From positions 1,984,001 through 2,048,000 of the forward strand of contig CP053448.1 of the NCBI GenBank assembly GCA_013285445.1: a stretch of DNA of 64,000 nucleotides. The letters run 5' to 3'. Below, in pieces: positions 36,350-45,176 of the stretch. The position numbers were made by a program, and so were the translations under genes. This DNA is from Pseudomonadota bacterium. Lineage in GTDB: Bacteria; Pseudomonadota; Gammaproteobacteria; Xanthomonadales; Wenzhouxiangellaceae. Within the stretch, counting starts at the first letter, position 1; each line of letters opens with the position of its first letter. The notes beneath the pieces were generated by a model. That model did no database searches. It was given only the letters and a program-made list of their open reading frames with translations, and had not been told where the DNA came from.

Positions 36350-36928
36350 TCAGGAGGCGGTTGATTCACTCTTGGCCGGCGACTTGCGCGTCGTCGTCGT
36401 GGACTTCTTCTGCTGTTCGGACAGCTCGCGCACGCGCTTGTTGAGTTCCGCCACGCGGTCACTCAGCTTGCTGATCTCCTCCGAGGTGGGCACGCCGAGA
36501 CGCGACAGCGCCCGGGCCACGCGCTGCTCGAACACCTTCTCGAGCTTGTCCCAGTTGGTCTGGGCGGTCTCCCGGACTTTACCAACGCGGCTTTCCACGT
36601 CCTCACGCACGCCACCGACGGTGTCGCTGGCGAACTTGCGCCCCTTGCCTTCGAGCTTGCTGCCCTCGCTGACCAGGCGCTCGAACAAGCGGGTGCTTTC
36701 GCCCACCAGCTTGCGGCCAGCGTCATCGACACTCTTGCGCCCCTGAGAGATGAACTTCTCGCCTTCCTGCTGGGCCAGCGCAAATGCACCCAGACCAGCC
36801 AGCCAGATCTCGTGCGCGTATTCCTGTGCCTGATTGGTGGCCGTCTTGCGGGCGGCGGTTGTGCGGGTCACCTTCTTCTTGGCGACCTTTTTCTTGGCGG
36901 TTTTCTTCTTGGCGGTTTTCTTGGCCAT
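36350..36928 (-). CDS. Phasin-like polyhydroxyalkanoate granule protein
   Basis: The product is 192 aa from the ATG at 36928 (GGAGAT upstream). The first ~28 residues are Lys/Ala repeats (KKTAKKKTAKKKVAKKKV), a DNA- or polyanion-binding tail, followed by the phasin domain with EIWLAGLGAFALAQQEGEKF and a long amphipathic helix, then a coiled-coil near EISKLSDRVAELNKRVREL. Such histone-like phasins (PhaF/PhaI type) coat PHA granules and help segregate them. Here the basic tail is at the N-terminus rather than the C-terminus as in PhaF. Confidence 0.85.
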   Translation of the reverse strand: MAKKTAKKKTAKKKVAKKKVTRTTAARKTATNQAQEYAHEIWLAGLGAFALAQQEGEKFISQGRKSVDDAGRKLVGESTRLFERLVSEGSKLEGKGRKFASDTVGGVREDVESRVGKVRETAQTNWDKLEKVFEQRVARALSRLGVPTSEEISKLSDRVAELNKRVRELSEQQKKSTTTTRKSPAKSESTAS

Positions 36929-37020
36929 AATGGCGAATCTCCTTGCCGCTGCTGCGGACTGTGTTTGTGTGACTTCGAGGGTTAAGATACGCATGTGTTC
37001 TAGAGTGGTCACACTAAACG

Positions 37021-37797
37021 ATGGATACAGCAAGCTGGGCGAACTTCCCGCACGACAACAAGCCCTTCACCTATGCCGGGAGCCGGCTGGCCGCGGCCTG
37101 GCCCGACCTGCATCGTGGCGATACCGAACCGCTGCCCGACAATGAGGCCTTGCTCGGTGCCTGGCGACACTTTCACGCCGGCAACTTTGCCGCTGCGGTT
37201 GAGCAGGCCGAAACGCTTGGAGCTGCCGGACACGCGGTGGCCAACAAGGCCAGTGGAATCTACGCCGACTACCTGGAAGAAGACGAAGCGATCAAGATCG
37301 AAATCTATCGCCAAGGCATCGAGCGTGCCGAGGCGGCCATCGCCGAGTTTCCTGACGACGCCAATGCCCACTACTTCCGCGCCTTCCTGCTGGGGCGCTA
37401 CAGCCAGAGCATTTCCGTGGCCAAAGCTCTGGCCCAGGGCATTGGCGGGCGTGTTCGCCAGTCACTGGAAACGGCGCTGCAGCTGGCGCCCGAGCATGCC
37501 GAGGCGCATACCGCAATGGGGCTCTACCACGCCGAAATTATCGACAAGGTCGGCAAGATGGTCGGTCGAATGACCTACGGCGCAAGCGCCGATCGCGCCA
37601 TGGAACACTTCGAGCGAGCCCTCGAACTCACGCCGGAGGCGCCGATTGCCCATATCGAATATGGCAATGGCCTGTACCTGTTGTTCGGCGACAAGCGCCT
37701 TGATGAGTCGAACGCCGCCTACGAACGTGCCGCCGCCATCGAGCCGATCGATGCGATGCAGAAACTGGACATGGAATACGCCAGAAACTCTCTTTAG
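37021..37797 (+). CDS. TPR-like repeat protein
   Basis: The product is 258 aa. Helical pairs with TPR spacing occur across the protein (NFAAAVEQAETLGAAGHAVA, then LELTPEAPIAHIEYGNGLYL, then YERAAAIEPIDAM). There is no signal peptide, so it is probably cytoplasmic. It is divergent from the phasin gene across a 92-bp gap and could be co-regulated with it. No partner or enzymatic motif is visible. Confidence 0.75.
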   Translation: MDTASWANFPHDNKPFTYAGSRLAAAWPDLHRGDTEPLPDNEALLGAWRHFHAGNFAAAVEQAETLGAAGHAVANKASGIYADYLEEDEAIKIEIYRQGIERAEAAIAEFPDDANAHYFRAFLLGRYSQSISVAKALAQGIGGRVRQSLETALQLAPEHAEAHTAMGLYHAEIIDKVGKMVGRMTYGASADRAMEHFERALELTPEAPIAHIEYGNGLYLLFGDKRLDESNAAYERAAAIEPIDAMQKLDMEYARNSL

Positions 37798-37811
37798 AAA
37801 CTGAGGCTGCA

Positions 37812-37826
37812 GCCCCGCAACGGGGC
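37812..37826. terminator. GC-rich hairpin between convergent genes
   Basis: GCCCCG pairs with CGGGGC across a CAA loop. It sits between the convergent TPR gene and the acyltransferase gene. There is no T run, so its role as a terminator is uncertain. Confidence 0.4.
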
Positions 37827-37870
37827 ACTTGAGACCCAATGGACTCCAGACTCGAGCCCAACGTTGGGGT

Positions 37871-39361
37871 CTATAGCGCGTCGATCCACTCGTGGACGGT
37901 TTCTGCCGCTTCGGCCGGGACGCGCCCTTCCTGCGGACCCAGCAGCAGCGTCAGATGCAGCAGGTTTTCGAACTCGACGGACACGTACTCCATCACGGCT
38001 TCAGGATCGGGCACTCGCCGGTCGTCGGTGATCAGCCCACAGTAGACGTGACCGCAGTAGCTGATGATGCTGATCCCCATCCCGACCGAGCCGGTCTGGG
38101 GAACCCAGAACATCATCTCGCGAATGCGGGCGCCGGCCAGGTAGAGCGGCTGTTGCGGGCCGGGTACGTTGGTCAGCACGGTGGACGCCTTGCGGCTGAA
38201 CATTTCAAGTGCCGGTTTCTGAATTGCCGCCGGACCCATCCCAAGAAGCCCGAGCAAACCCAGCGACATGACCGCCTGCTTGGAGTGCTTGAGCTCATAC
38301 ATGAAATCCGAGACCTGATAAAGTCGCGCAAGCGGATTGTGCTCGGCCACCGGCAGTTCCAGAAACACCAGACCGAAGTGGTTGCCCAGCTCCTGGGCAT
38401 GCTCCAGCGGACGCAGGTTGACGGGCACGGTGGCGCGCATGCTGACCGGCGACGGATCGTCACCACAGGCCACCAGATAGCGATGCAGGGCACCGGTCAT
38501 GACCGCGATCAGCACGTCGTTAACGGTGCAGCCGAGCGCCCGGCCGACCGCCTTGACTTCCGCAAGATCCAGCGGTTCGGCCCAGGCCACGTTCTTGCGC
38601 ACGCCGAGTGAACCCTTGAAACGCGAGGGTGGATCGTCGCTGAGCAGCAGTGCATTGGCCAATTCGGCCAGAATTTCCGTGGCGCTGCCGACATACTCGC
38701 TGGCCTGCTGAGGTTCGCGCAGGAGAGTGCTCGTTTCGGCCAGCAGCTTCTGGCTGAGGTGCTGCACCGCATCGATACCTTCACGGGCCGGAGCCATGAG
38801 CCGGCGAAAAATATTAGACTCCTCGGCCCTGCGCTTCTTCCAGCGCTCCGGGCTGACCAGCCTCAGGGACTTCTCGCGCTCTGTTTCCGTAAGCGACAGC
38901 AGCACCTGGACGAGCGCGATACCGTCAGCATAGCAATGGTGTATGCGCGTGATGATGGCCGGCCCCTCGACATAGTTCTCGACCAGATGGAACTGCCACA
39001 GCGGCTTGGTCTTGTCGAGTGGTGTGGACGCCAGCTGGGAGACAAAAGCCTCCAGCTCGGCCTTGCCGGCATCGCCGGGCAGCGCCGTGCGCAGGATGTG
39101 CGCGCTGGACTCGAAGTACTCGTCGTTTTCCCACCAACAGCCACGTGCGCTTTCGACCGCCTTTTGCCGGAATCGCCTGAAGGCCAGGAACCGATTGAGA
39201 ATGATGTCCCTGAAGCACCCGAAATCAATCGATTCATCCAGCACCATCACACCGGTGATCATCATCAGGTTACTCGGCTGCTCCATTCGCAGCCAGGCCA
39301 GGTCGACCTTGGAGATTGGCTCACGCCGCGGGCTGGTCACCAGTCGGTTCCCTCGTTGCAT
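37871..39361 (-). CDS. Wax ester synthase / diacylglycerol acyltransferase (WS/DGAT)
   Basis: The enzyme joins acyl-CoA to fatty alcohols or diacylglycerol to make storage wax esters or triacylglycerol. The product is 496 aa. The catalytic HHxxxDG motif is at residues 141-147 (HHCYADG). The conserved PLWQFHLVENY precedes it and the later NVPGPQQPLYLAGARI block is typical. The start begins close to the PISKVDLAWLRME family N-terminus. Together with the nearby phasin it suggests carbon storage in more than one form. Confidence 0.92.
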   Translation of the reverse strand: MQRGNRLVTSPRREPISKVDLAWLRMEQPSNLMMITGVMVLDESIDFGCFRDIILNRFLAFRRFRQKAVESARGCWWENDEYFESSAHILRTALPGDAGKAELEAFVSQLASTPLDKTKPLWQFHLVENYVEGPAIITRIHHCYADGIALVQVLLSLTETEREKSLRLVSPERWKKRRAEESNIFRRLMAPAREGIDAVQHLSQKLLAETSTLLREPQQASEYVGSATEILAELANALLLSDDPPSRFKGSLGVRKNVAWAEPLDLAEVKAVGRALGCTVNDVLIAVMTGALHRYLVACGDDPSPVSMRATVPVNLRPLEHAQELGNHFGLVFLELPVAEHNPLARLYQVSDFMYELKHSKQAVMSLGLLGLLGMGPAAIQKPALEMFSRKASTVLTNVPGPQQPLYLAGARIREMMFWVPQTGSVGMGISIISYCGHVYCGLITDDRRVPDPEAVMEYVSVEFENLLHLTLLLGPQEGRVPAEAAETVHEWIDAL

Positions 39362-39430
39362 TCAGGCTGGATTCTTTCACGCGCCACGGCATCGGTCAAT
39401 TCAATGGCACTTCAGCCGCGCCGAACCCCG

Positions 39431-39934
39431 TCAGTGAACCTGTCGATGGTCGCCGGCCTCCGGCGCGGCATTGCCGGCCAGATCGTAGGGCAGCTTGACC
39501 TGCTCGAGGCCAAACTGCTTGAACACCGGCTGGAGCTGATGATGAATCAACGGATAGAGCTGTCGCGTCAGGCTGCCGTGATTCTCGCTGAAGGTCTTGA
39601 ACGGCATCGCTTCGCCATCGAACTGCTGATAGACCGTCTGCAGGACCAGCTCGATGGTGAACAATGGCTGGTCGGCGTGTTCGGCCTCGCGGCTGCCCCG
39701 GCACATCATGTGTGCCGTGACCTGGTAGCGCGGCATGTCCCCCTCGTAGGCCATCTCACGCGGCGTCAGCTTGAGCTCAACCTTGGCGCTGAAGGTCTGA
39801 CCGGGGCCGACGATCTCGGCCAGCTCCCCGTGCAGCCGAGTGACCTGGGTATGGGCCAGGCCGAACCGATCCAGGAGGTTGATCATGTGCATTCCATAAG
39901 CGAAGACTGCTGTCAGAGATGGCAGCCACCGCAT
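39431..39934 (-). CDS. Conserved hypothetical, possibly SecB-like
   Basis: The product is 167 aa, or about 153 aa from an internal ATG at 39892. Central strands (TFSAKVELKLTPREMAYEGD, then FTIELVLQTVYQQ) followed by a helical end (LYPLIHHQLQPVFKQFGLEQVKLP) recall the SecB fold, in which a C-terminal LFPYAR helix precedes a short Leu/Pro strand. The likeness is weak and no binding motif is certain. Treat it as unknown. It lies between the WS/DGAT and penicillin acylase-family genes on the same strand. Confidence 0.5.
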   Translation of the reverse strand: MRWLPSLTAVFAYGMHMINLLDRFGLAHTQVTRLHGELAEIVGPGQTFSAKVELKLTPREMAYEGDMPRYQVTAHMMCRGSREAEHADQPLFTIELVLQTVYQQFDGEAMPFKTFSENHGSLTRQLYPLIHHQLQPVFKQFGLEQVKLPYDLAGNAAPEAGDHRQVH

Positions 39935-39978
39935 CCGGTTTCAAGCACTTCCCCCGATACCGGGAGACTGCCGGCACC

Positions 39979-40015
39979 AAAAACGCAAAGCGCCCGCCGG
40001 GGATCGGCGGGCGCT
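39979..40015 (-). terminator. Rho-independent terminator for the acylase gene
   Basis: A perfect 11-bp stem (39989-39999 with 40005-40015, beginning AGCGCCCGCCG) and a 5-nt loop. Read on the minus strand it is followed by TTTGCGTTTTT. It sits 21 bp past the stop of the acylase gene. Confidence 0.9.
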
Positions 40016-40035
40016 GTGTCTGCGGTCATGGGCAT

Positions 40036-42894
40036 TCAGGGGGTGAAAGTCACCACGCTGACGGCCAGACCTTCGGCATCGTCTTCACCGAAGCCCAAGG
40101 GCAGATAGTCGTTGGCCAGCCAGCGCATCAGCTGGTTGGTGTAGAACGGGCTGACCAGAACTCCGCTGCGGCCGCCGGGAAGGATCTCGGCGACATTGGG
40201 CTTGCCTGGCGTCATCTCGGCAACCGTTCGACGGGCCGGACCCGCTCCGAACATGAAGTCATTGAGCCCGTCGGCGCGCACGCCGTGCGAGGCCGCGTCG
40301 ACGGTCTGGTAGCCACCGGCGCGGGCGACGCCGGGCAGACCCTCGCCCAGGTCGGACAGTCCGCCGCCGTTGGGCACGTTGAACGGATCGGCGCCCAGCG
40401 GGTGTGCGAACACAATGCGATGGAGCTTGCCCCAGCGATAGTCGCTCAGATCGGTCGAGTGACCGAACGCCGGCGCGAACTCGTCGCCGGCCAGCCGCTC
40501 CAGCGCACCAGCGAGGCTGGCCAGCAGAATGGTATCGCGGGCTGACGCCATGTCAGGAGCACCATCGACATTGAAAAACGGCACGCCCGAAACCCCGAAG
40601 CCCTGCAGGCTGTCGAAGTTGGCCAGCAGATGATGCAGCGCGCGAATGACATCGGCCGAACCGGGCCGCTGATCGCCAAGCTGCAGCGCTTCCAGCGTGC
40701 CATCAATGGTGTTGGCGATGACCTGGCCGCGCCAGGCCGCATAGATCGTGGCCGCCACCGAGTTCGCCACCTGTTCGGGGGTCGGGTCGACCCCGGCGGG
40801 TTTACCGGGATCCCAGCCCTCGGTCAGACCGGTCGGAGTCGAGAAGTCCCAGTCGGCCAGGTAGCCCATGGCACCCTGAATGGCCGGGCTGGCGGCAAAC
40901 TGGGCCATCCCCGGCCAGGCCCCTTCGGCCATTGCATTCTCGAAGGCTTCAAGCAGAAACGGCACCAGCAGCTCGGCGTCGAACAGCTGATTATTGGCCT
41001 GCAGCGCCTTCATGTCGTCGACGGTGATATCACCTCGCGCGATCAGATCCTGCAGGACCCGGTCGATCCGCGCTATGCGCAGCGGCGAATAGGACGGATT
41101 GAGGTAATAGATGCCGTTGCCGCCGGGCCGAAGCTGGTTGAGCGGATTGTTGTCCAGGGTCGTTCCAACCGGATCGTTGTTGCCGTTGGCGATATAGCCC
41201 GACTCCGGATTGATGACGTGCGGCATCTCCGAGCGCGGCAGCGCGGCGAACGGGAATCCACGCGGCGAGTTCTCGTCGGCCGGCAGCCATTCGTGGTCAA
41301 GTGCGCCAGTCCCGTCGCGAAGCAAAAACGGCGGCACGCCACCGGAGACCTCCAGGCTCTGCAGATCCTCGCGCAGCGGCACGGCACCGGTGGTGAAATA
41401 GGCGATATTGCCTTCTACATCGGCGTAAACGACGTTCTGCGAGCCAAAAGTCCAGTTGCCGATCGCCGCCTGGAATTCATCGATATTCCGTGCCCGCTCG
41501 AAGCCGCGCAGCGTCGATAGTTCGAAGGTCGGCCCCCAGCCGGCGTACTGCACCGAGATCGCCGAAGTGGCGTCGGGCTGCGCCACGATGGGGCCATTGT
41601 TGCGGCGCGGCACCAGGAAGGTGATGCCGCCGGCGTCGTAGCCAACGTTGGCGCGCACGACCGAATTGGCTTCCTCGTTACCGATCTGGTTGACGAAATA
41701 GCTCTGGAAGGCGTAGAGCACCGGCTCGGGCTCACCGTCGAACAGCGTATGGGTGGGCAGGCCGTAGCCGTTGACCAGCAGGTCTTCCTGAAAGTAGTCG
41801 GTGACATCGATGTTGTGATTGGTCAGCCCCCAGCAGATATGCAGGTTGCAGCCGAGCAGCGTCAGTGGTGTGCCGGGCAGCGTGATGCCGCTGACCACCC
41901 GGCCCTCGTCGCGAATGACGATATTCTCATTGGTGAACAGGGCGGGCATGTCGAGGCTCAGATGCGGATCATTGGCCATCAGCGGGTAGCCGTTGGCGGT
42001 GTGCTCACCGGACACCACCCACCAGTTGCTGCCGGCGCGGTTGGTGGCGTTGCCGATAGTCGAACCCAGCAACGGGAGATCGCGCACCCGCTCCATGTAG
42101 TCGCTCAGGCTGTCCACGACATTCGGCTCGAGCTGCGGGAGATTGTTCCAGGCCGACGACCCGGTCGATGCCTTTGGCGCATGGCCAGCTTCAACCGAGG
42201 CGGCATCACCGGGAACCGGGATGATCCCGACTCGCTCGAAGAAATCCGGTACGGTCACCCGACCGTCTTCGGGCTGGCTGCGCGAAAGATCCTCGAAAAA
42301 CAGCGCGACACCGTCAAAGCCGACGACCTCGCCCACGCCCTGGTAGGTCGCCAGGCGAATCGTTCGGTCAACCACGCCCGAGTCGAAAGACAGCTGGAAC
42401 GCGAGAAGTTTGCCGAGCACCAGGGAATCGACCGGCGACCACGGCTCGACCGTCGTCAGCTCGAGCACACCGTACTCCGGGGGCAGCTGGCCAGCGGCCT
42501 CGGCGGCCGCAATGGCGGCATTGACGCCATCGGCATAGGCCTTGGCCCAGCCCTTTTCGTCGCTACCCAGATTCACCCAGGTGGCCAGCGCACCGCGGCG
42601 CAGGCCAAGGGTGCGCAGCTGTACGTCACTTGCCAGTGCGGCCGGCCCAAGCAACTCGGCCAGCGTGCCGGATGCGACCCGGCGCAGATAATCCATCTGG
42701 AACAACCGATCCCGGGCGTGCAGGAAGCCACGCACGAAATTCACGTCGGTTTCGGTTTCTCCGACGATGGTCGGAATGCCGTTGGAGTCGGTATAGACGG
42801 TCACCTCGCCGGAGATGCCCGGCACCTGAATGGTTTGCGCCTGGGCGCTCACAGCCAGAGCCAGCCCGGCGATCAGAGTAGCGATTGTTTTCAT
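40036..42894 (-). CDS. Penicillin acylase-family N-terminal nucleophile hydrolase
   Basis: The product is 952 aa with a signal peptide (TIATLIAGLALAVSAQAQ). These enzymes are exported, cut into alpha and beta chains, and use the new N-terminal Ser of the beta chain. That Ser is S289 in NRAGSNWWVVSGEHT, followed by ANGYPLMANDPHL, the usual context. Family members cleave acyl amides including beta-lactam side chains and acyl-homoserine lactones (PvdQ/QuiP type). Size and context fit an AHL-acylase-like enzyme, but the substrate is not readable from sequence. Confidence 0.92.
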   Translation of the reverse strand: MKTIATLIAGLALAVSAQAQTIQVPGISGEVTVYTDSNGIPTIVGETETDVNFVRGFLHARDRLFQMDYLRRVASGTLAELLGPAALASDVQLRTLGLRRGALATWVNLGSDEKGWAKAYADGVNAAIAAAEAAGQLPPEYGVLELTTVEPWSPVDSLVLGKLLAFQLSFDSGVVDRTIRLATYQGVGEVVGFDGVALFFEDLSRSQPEDGRVTVPDFFERVGIIPVPGDAASVEAGHAPKASTGSSAWNNLPQLEPNVVDSLSDYMERVRDLPLLGSTIGNATNRAGSNWWVVSGEHTANGYPLMANDPHLSLDMPALFTNENIVIRDEGRVVSGITLPGTPLTLLGCNLHICWGLTNHNIDVTDYFQEDLLVNGYGLPTHTLFDGEPEPVLYAFQSYFVNQIGNEEANSVVRANVGYDAGGITFLVPRRNNGPIVAQPDATSAISVQYAGWGPTFELSTLRGFERARNIDEFQAAIGNWTFGSQNVVYADVEGNIAYFTTGAVPLREDLQSLEVSGGVPPFLLRDGTGALDHEWLPADENSPRGFPFAALPRSEMPHVINPESGYIANGNNDPVGTTLDNNPLNQLRPGGNGIYYLNPSYSPLRIARIDRVLQDLIARGDITVDDMKALQANNQLFDAELLVPFLLEAFENAMAEGAWPGMAQFAASPAIQGAMGYLADWDFSTPTGLTEGWDPGKPAGVDPTPEQVANSVAATIYAAWRGQVIANTIDGTLEALQLGDQRPGSADVIRALHHLLANFDSLQGFGVSGVPFFNVDGAPDMASARDTILLASLAGALERLAGDEFAPAFGHSTDLSDYRWGKLHRIVFAHPLGADPFNVPNGGGLSDLGEGLPGVARAGGYQTVDAASHGVRADGLNDFMFGAGPARRTVAEMTPGKPNVAEILPGGRSGVLVSPFYTNQLMRWLANDYLPLGFGEDDAEGLAVSVVTFTP

Positions 42895-42998
42895 GCTTGG
42901 AGTCCCCGAGAGTTTTGCAGAATGCACGATTATGGCACAGAAACCGGCCTTGACATCAAGTCCGCCACCTGCGCGCCTCCGGACAGGATTCGCACGAG

Positions 42999-43028
42999 TT
43001 TAACCGGAGCCAAAGCTGCGCTTATAAT
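42999..43028 (+). promoter_or_regulatory. Candidate promoter of pdhABC
   Basis: TATAAT at 43023-43028 with TTTAAC 18 bp upstream (42999-43004), about 70 bp before the pdhA start. The -10 is perfect and the -35 matches three of six consensus bases. Confidence 0.5.
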
Positions 43029-43095
43029 ACGCCCCCGGTTCAAAATGGCCGGCCTGGCACTCCGGCTGCCGGCACAATCATCAAGAGGAGTCATC

Positions 43096-44196
43096 ATGGC
43101 GCGCACGGTCGCCGCATTCAAGGTCGATTATTTCCAGTTTCTCAAGCCCGATGGAACCCTGGTTCACGACCAGCAGATTCCCGCGCTGGCGCGCGATCTC
43201 AAGCGGCTGGTGGAACTCTACAAGCTCATGGTGCTGACCCGAACTTTTGACAAAAAAGCGATCACGCTGCAGCGCACCGGCAAGATCGGCACCTACGCCT
43301 CGAGTCTGGGTCATGAGGCTGCGCATATTGCCGTCGGGGCCGCCATGAAGGACGAGGACTGCCTGGCGCCGTCCTACCGTGAATACGGTGCCCAGTTCTA
43401 TCGCGGCGTCAAGCTGACCGACGTGCTGCTGTACTGGGGCGGGGACGAACGCGGCAATGACTTCGAAATCCCGCGACACGACTTTGCCTGGTGCGTGCCG
43501 ATCGCCACCCAGTGCCTGCACGCCGCGGGCGCCGCCATGGCGTTCAAGCTGCGCAAGGAAACCCGGGTCGCGGTCGCCATAGTCGGCGATGGCGGCTCGT
43601 CCAAAGGCGATTTTCTCGAGGCGATCAACGCCGGCAGCGCCTGGAAGCTGCCGCTGGTCCTGGTCATTGTCAATAATCAGTGGGCCATTTCGGTGCCGCG
43701 CAGCAAGCAGAACAAGGCCAGCACCCTGGCCCAGAAAGGCATCGCCGGCGGCCTGCCCAGCATCCAGGTCGACGGCAACGACCTGATTGCCTGCGTCTGG
43801 GCCATGGAAAAGGCCGTCAACGCAGCACGCCAGGGCAAGGGCGCATTCGTGATCGAGATGTTGACCTACCGGCTCGGTGATCACACCACCGCCGACGACG
43901 CCCGCCGCTACCGGCCGGCCGAGGAAGTCGAACAGGCCTGGGACAACGAGCCGATCAAACGCCTCAGGGCTTACCTGATCAACCAGGGCGCCTGGGACGA
44001 CCAGAAGGAGGAGGCACTGAACGTCGAATGTAAGGAATGGGTCCAGCAGGCCGCCGACGAGTACTTCGACATCATCGAGAATGATCCCCAGCCGGTCACG
44101 GCCATGTTCGATCACATGTTCGAGCAGCTGCCCCATGACCTGGTGGAACAGCGCGCGCTGGCCGAGCGCTACGCCGACGACGGAGGGCATCACTGA
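43096..44196 (+). CDS. pdhA: Pyruvate dehydrogenase E1 component, alpha subunit
   Basis: E1 decarboxylates pyruvate with thiamine diphosphate and transfers the acetyl group to the E2 lipoyl arm. The product is 366 aa from the ATG preceded by AAGAGGAG; a longer open frame upstream runs antisense to the acylase gene and is not coding. The TPP motif runs from GDGGSSKGDFLEAIN to VIVNNQWAIS. SYREYGAQFYRGV and GDHTTADDARRY are conserved E1-alpha blocks. The stop and the pdhB start share one base (TGATG). Confidence 0.95.
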   Translation: MARTVAAFKVDYFQFLKPDGTLVHDQQIPALARDLKRLVELYKLMVLTRTFDKKAITLQRTGKIGTYASSLGHEAAHIAVGAAMKDEDCLAPSYREYGAQFYRGVKLTDVLLYWGGDERGNDFEIPRHDFAWCVPIATQCLHAAGAAMAFKLRKETRVAVAIVGDGGSSKGDFLEAINAGSAWKLPLVLVIVNNQWAISVPRSKQNKASTLAQKGIAGGLPSIQVDGNDLIACVWAMEKAVNAARQGKGAFVIEMLTYRLGDHTTADDARRYRPAEEVEQAWDNEPIKRLRAYLINQGAWDDQKEEALNVECKEWVQQAADEYFDIIENDPQPVTAMFDHMFEQLPHDLVEQRALAERYADDGGHH

Positions 44197-45176
44197 TGGC
44201 GGCGATTACTCTGATTGAAGGCGTGACCATGGCCCTGGCCCGTGCCATGCAGGATGACCCTGCCGTCGTCGTGCTGGGCGAGGATGTGGGCGTCAACGGT
44301 GGCGTGTTTCGAGCCACAGCCGGACTGCACGAACGCTTCGGCGATGAACGCGTTATCGACACGCCGCTGGCTGAAGTCATGATCGCCGGCATGAGCGTCG
44401 GTATGGCCGCACACGGCATGAAGCCGGTTGCCGAAGCGCAGTTCTGTGGCTTTTCCATCCCGATGCTGGACCATATCTTCTGTCACGCCAGCCGTATGCG
44501 CAACCGAACCCGCGGACGCCTGTCGTGCCCGATGGTGCTGCGCTTCCCGTCCGGCGGCGGCATCCACGCACCGGAGCTGCACTCCGAAAGCCCCGAGACC
44601 CTGTTTGGCCACATTCCGGGTTTGCGGGTGGTCATCCCGTCCTCGCCGTCGCGGGCCTACGGCCTGCTGCTGGCCGCCATTCGCGACCCGGATCCGGTCA
44701 TCTTCATGGAACCCAAACGCATCTACCGCTGGCAGAAGGAAGAAGTCGCCGACGACGGCGAAGAACTGCCATTGGATGTGTGCTATACCTTGCGCGACGG
44801 CAGTGATCTGACCCTGGTCACCTGGGGGGCCATGGTCAAGGAAACGCTGGCCGCCGCCGACCAGCTCGAGGGCGAAGGCATCAGCGTAGAAGTCATCGAT
44901 GTGGCCACGGTCAAACCCCTCGACATGGACACGATCGTCGAATCCGTCGAACGGACCGGACGCTGCGTGATCGTCCAGGAAGCACCCCGACACTGCGGTC
45001 TGGCAGCCGAGATCGCCGCCAGCCTGGCCGACATCGGCATCTGGAATCTGCACGCACCGGTCAAGCGCGTCTGCGGCTACGATGTTGTCATGCCGCTCTA
45101 CCGTAACGAGATGAAGTATATGCCCAGCGTCAAGCGTATCGTCGACGCGGCCCAACAGGTCCTGGAGGTTTCATGA
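44196..45176 (+). CDS. pdhB: Pyruvate dehydrogenase E1 component, beta subunit
   Basis: The product is 326 aa. VVVLGEDVGVNGGVFRATAGL opens the transketolase-like domain. TPLAEVMIAGMSVGMAAHGM and LRFPSGGGIHAPELHSESPE follow, and the C-terminal transketolase domain has VEVIDVATVKPLDMDTI and RCVIVQEAPRHCG. It pairs with PdhA to complete the TPP site. Its stop overlaps the pdhC start as ATGA. Branched-chain 2-oxoacid E1 is the main alternative, but the arrangement fits the pyruvate-type complex. Confidence 0.93.
   Translation: MAAITLIEGVTMALARAMQDDPAVVVLGEDVGVNGGVFRATAGLHERFGDERVIDTPLAEVMIAGMSVGMAAHGMKPVAEAQFCGFSIPMLDHIFCHASRMRNRTRGRLSCPMVLRFPSGGGIHAPELHSESPETLFGHIPGLRVVIPSSPSRAYGLLLAAIRDPDPVIFMEPKRIYRWQKEEVADDGEELPLDVCYTLRDGSDLTLVTWGAMVKETLAAADQLEGEGISVEVIDVATVKPLDMDTIVESVERTGRCVIVQEAPRHCGLAAEIAASLADIGIWNLHAPVKRVCGYDVVMPLYRNEMKYMPSVKRIVDAAQQVLEVS

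Noticed and set aside
41749..43095. N-terminal extension of pdhA
   Set aside because: It runs antisense to the acylase gene. A strong ribosome site and the family N-terminus are at 43096.
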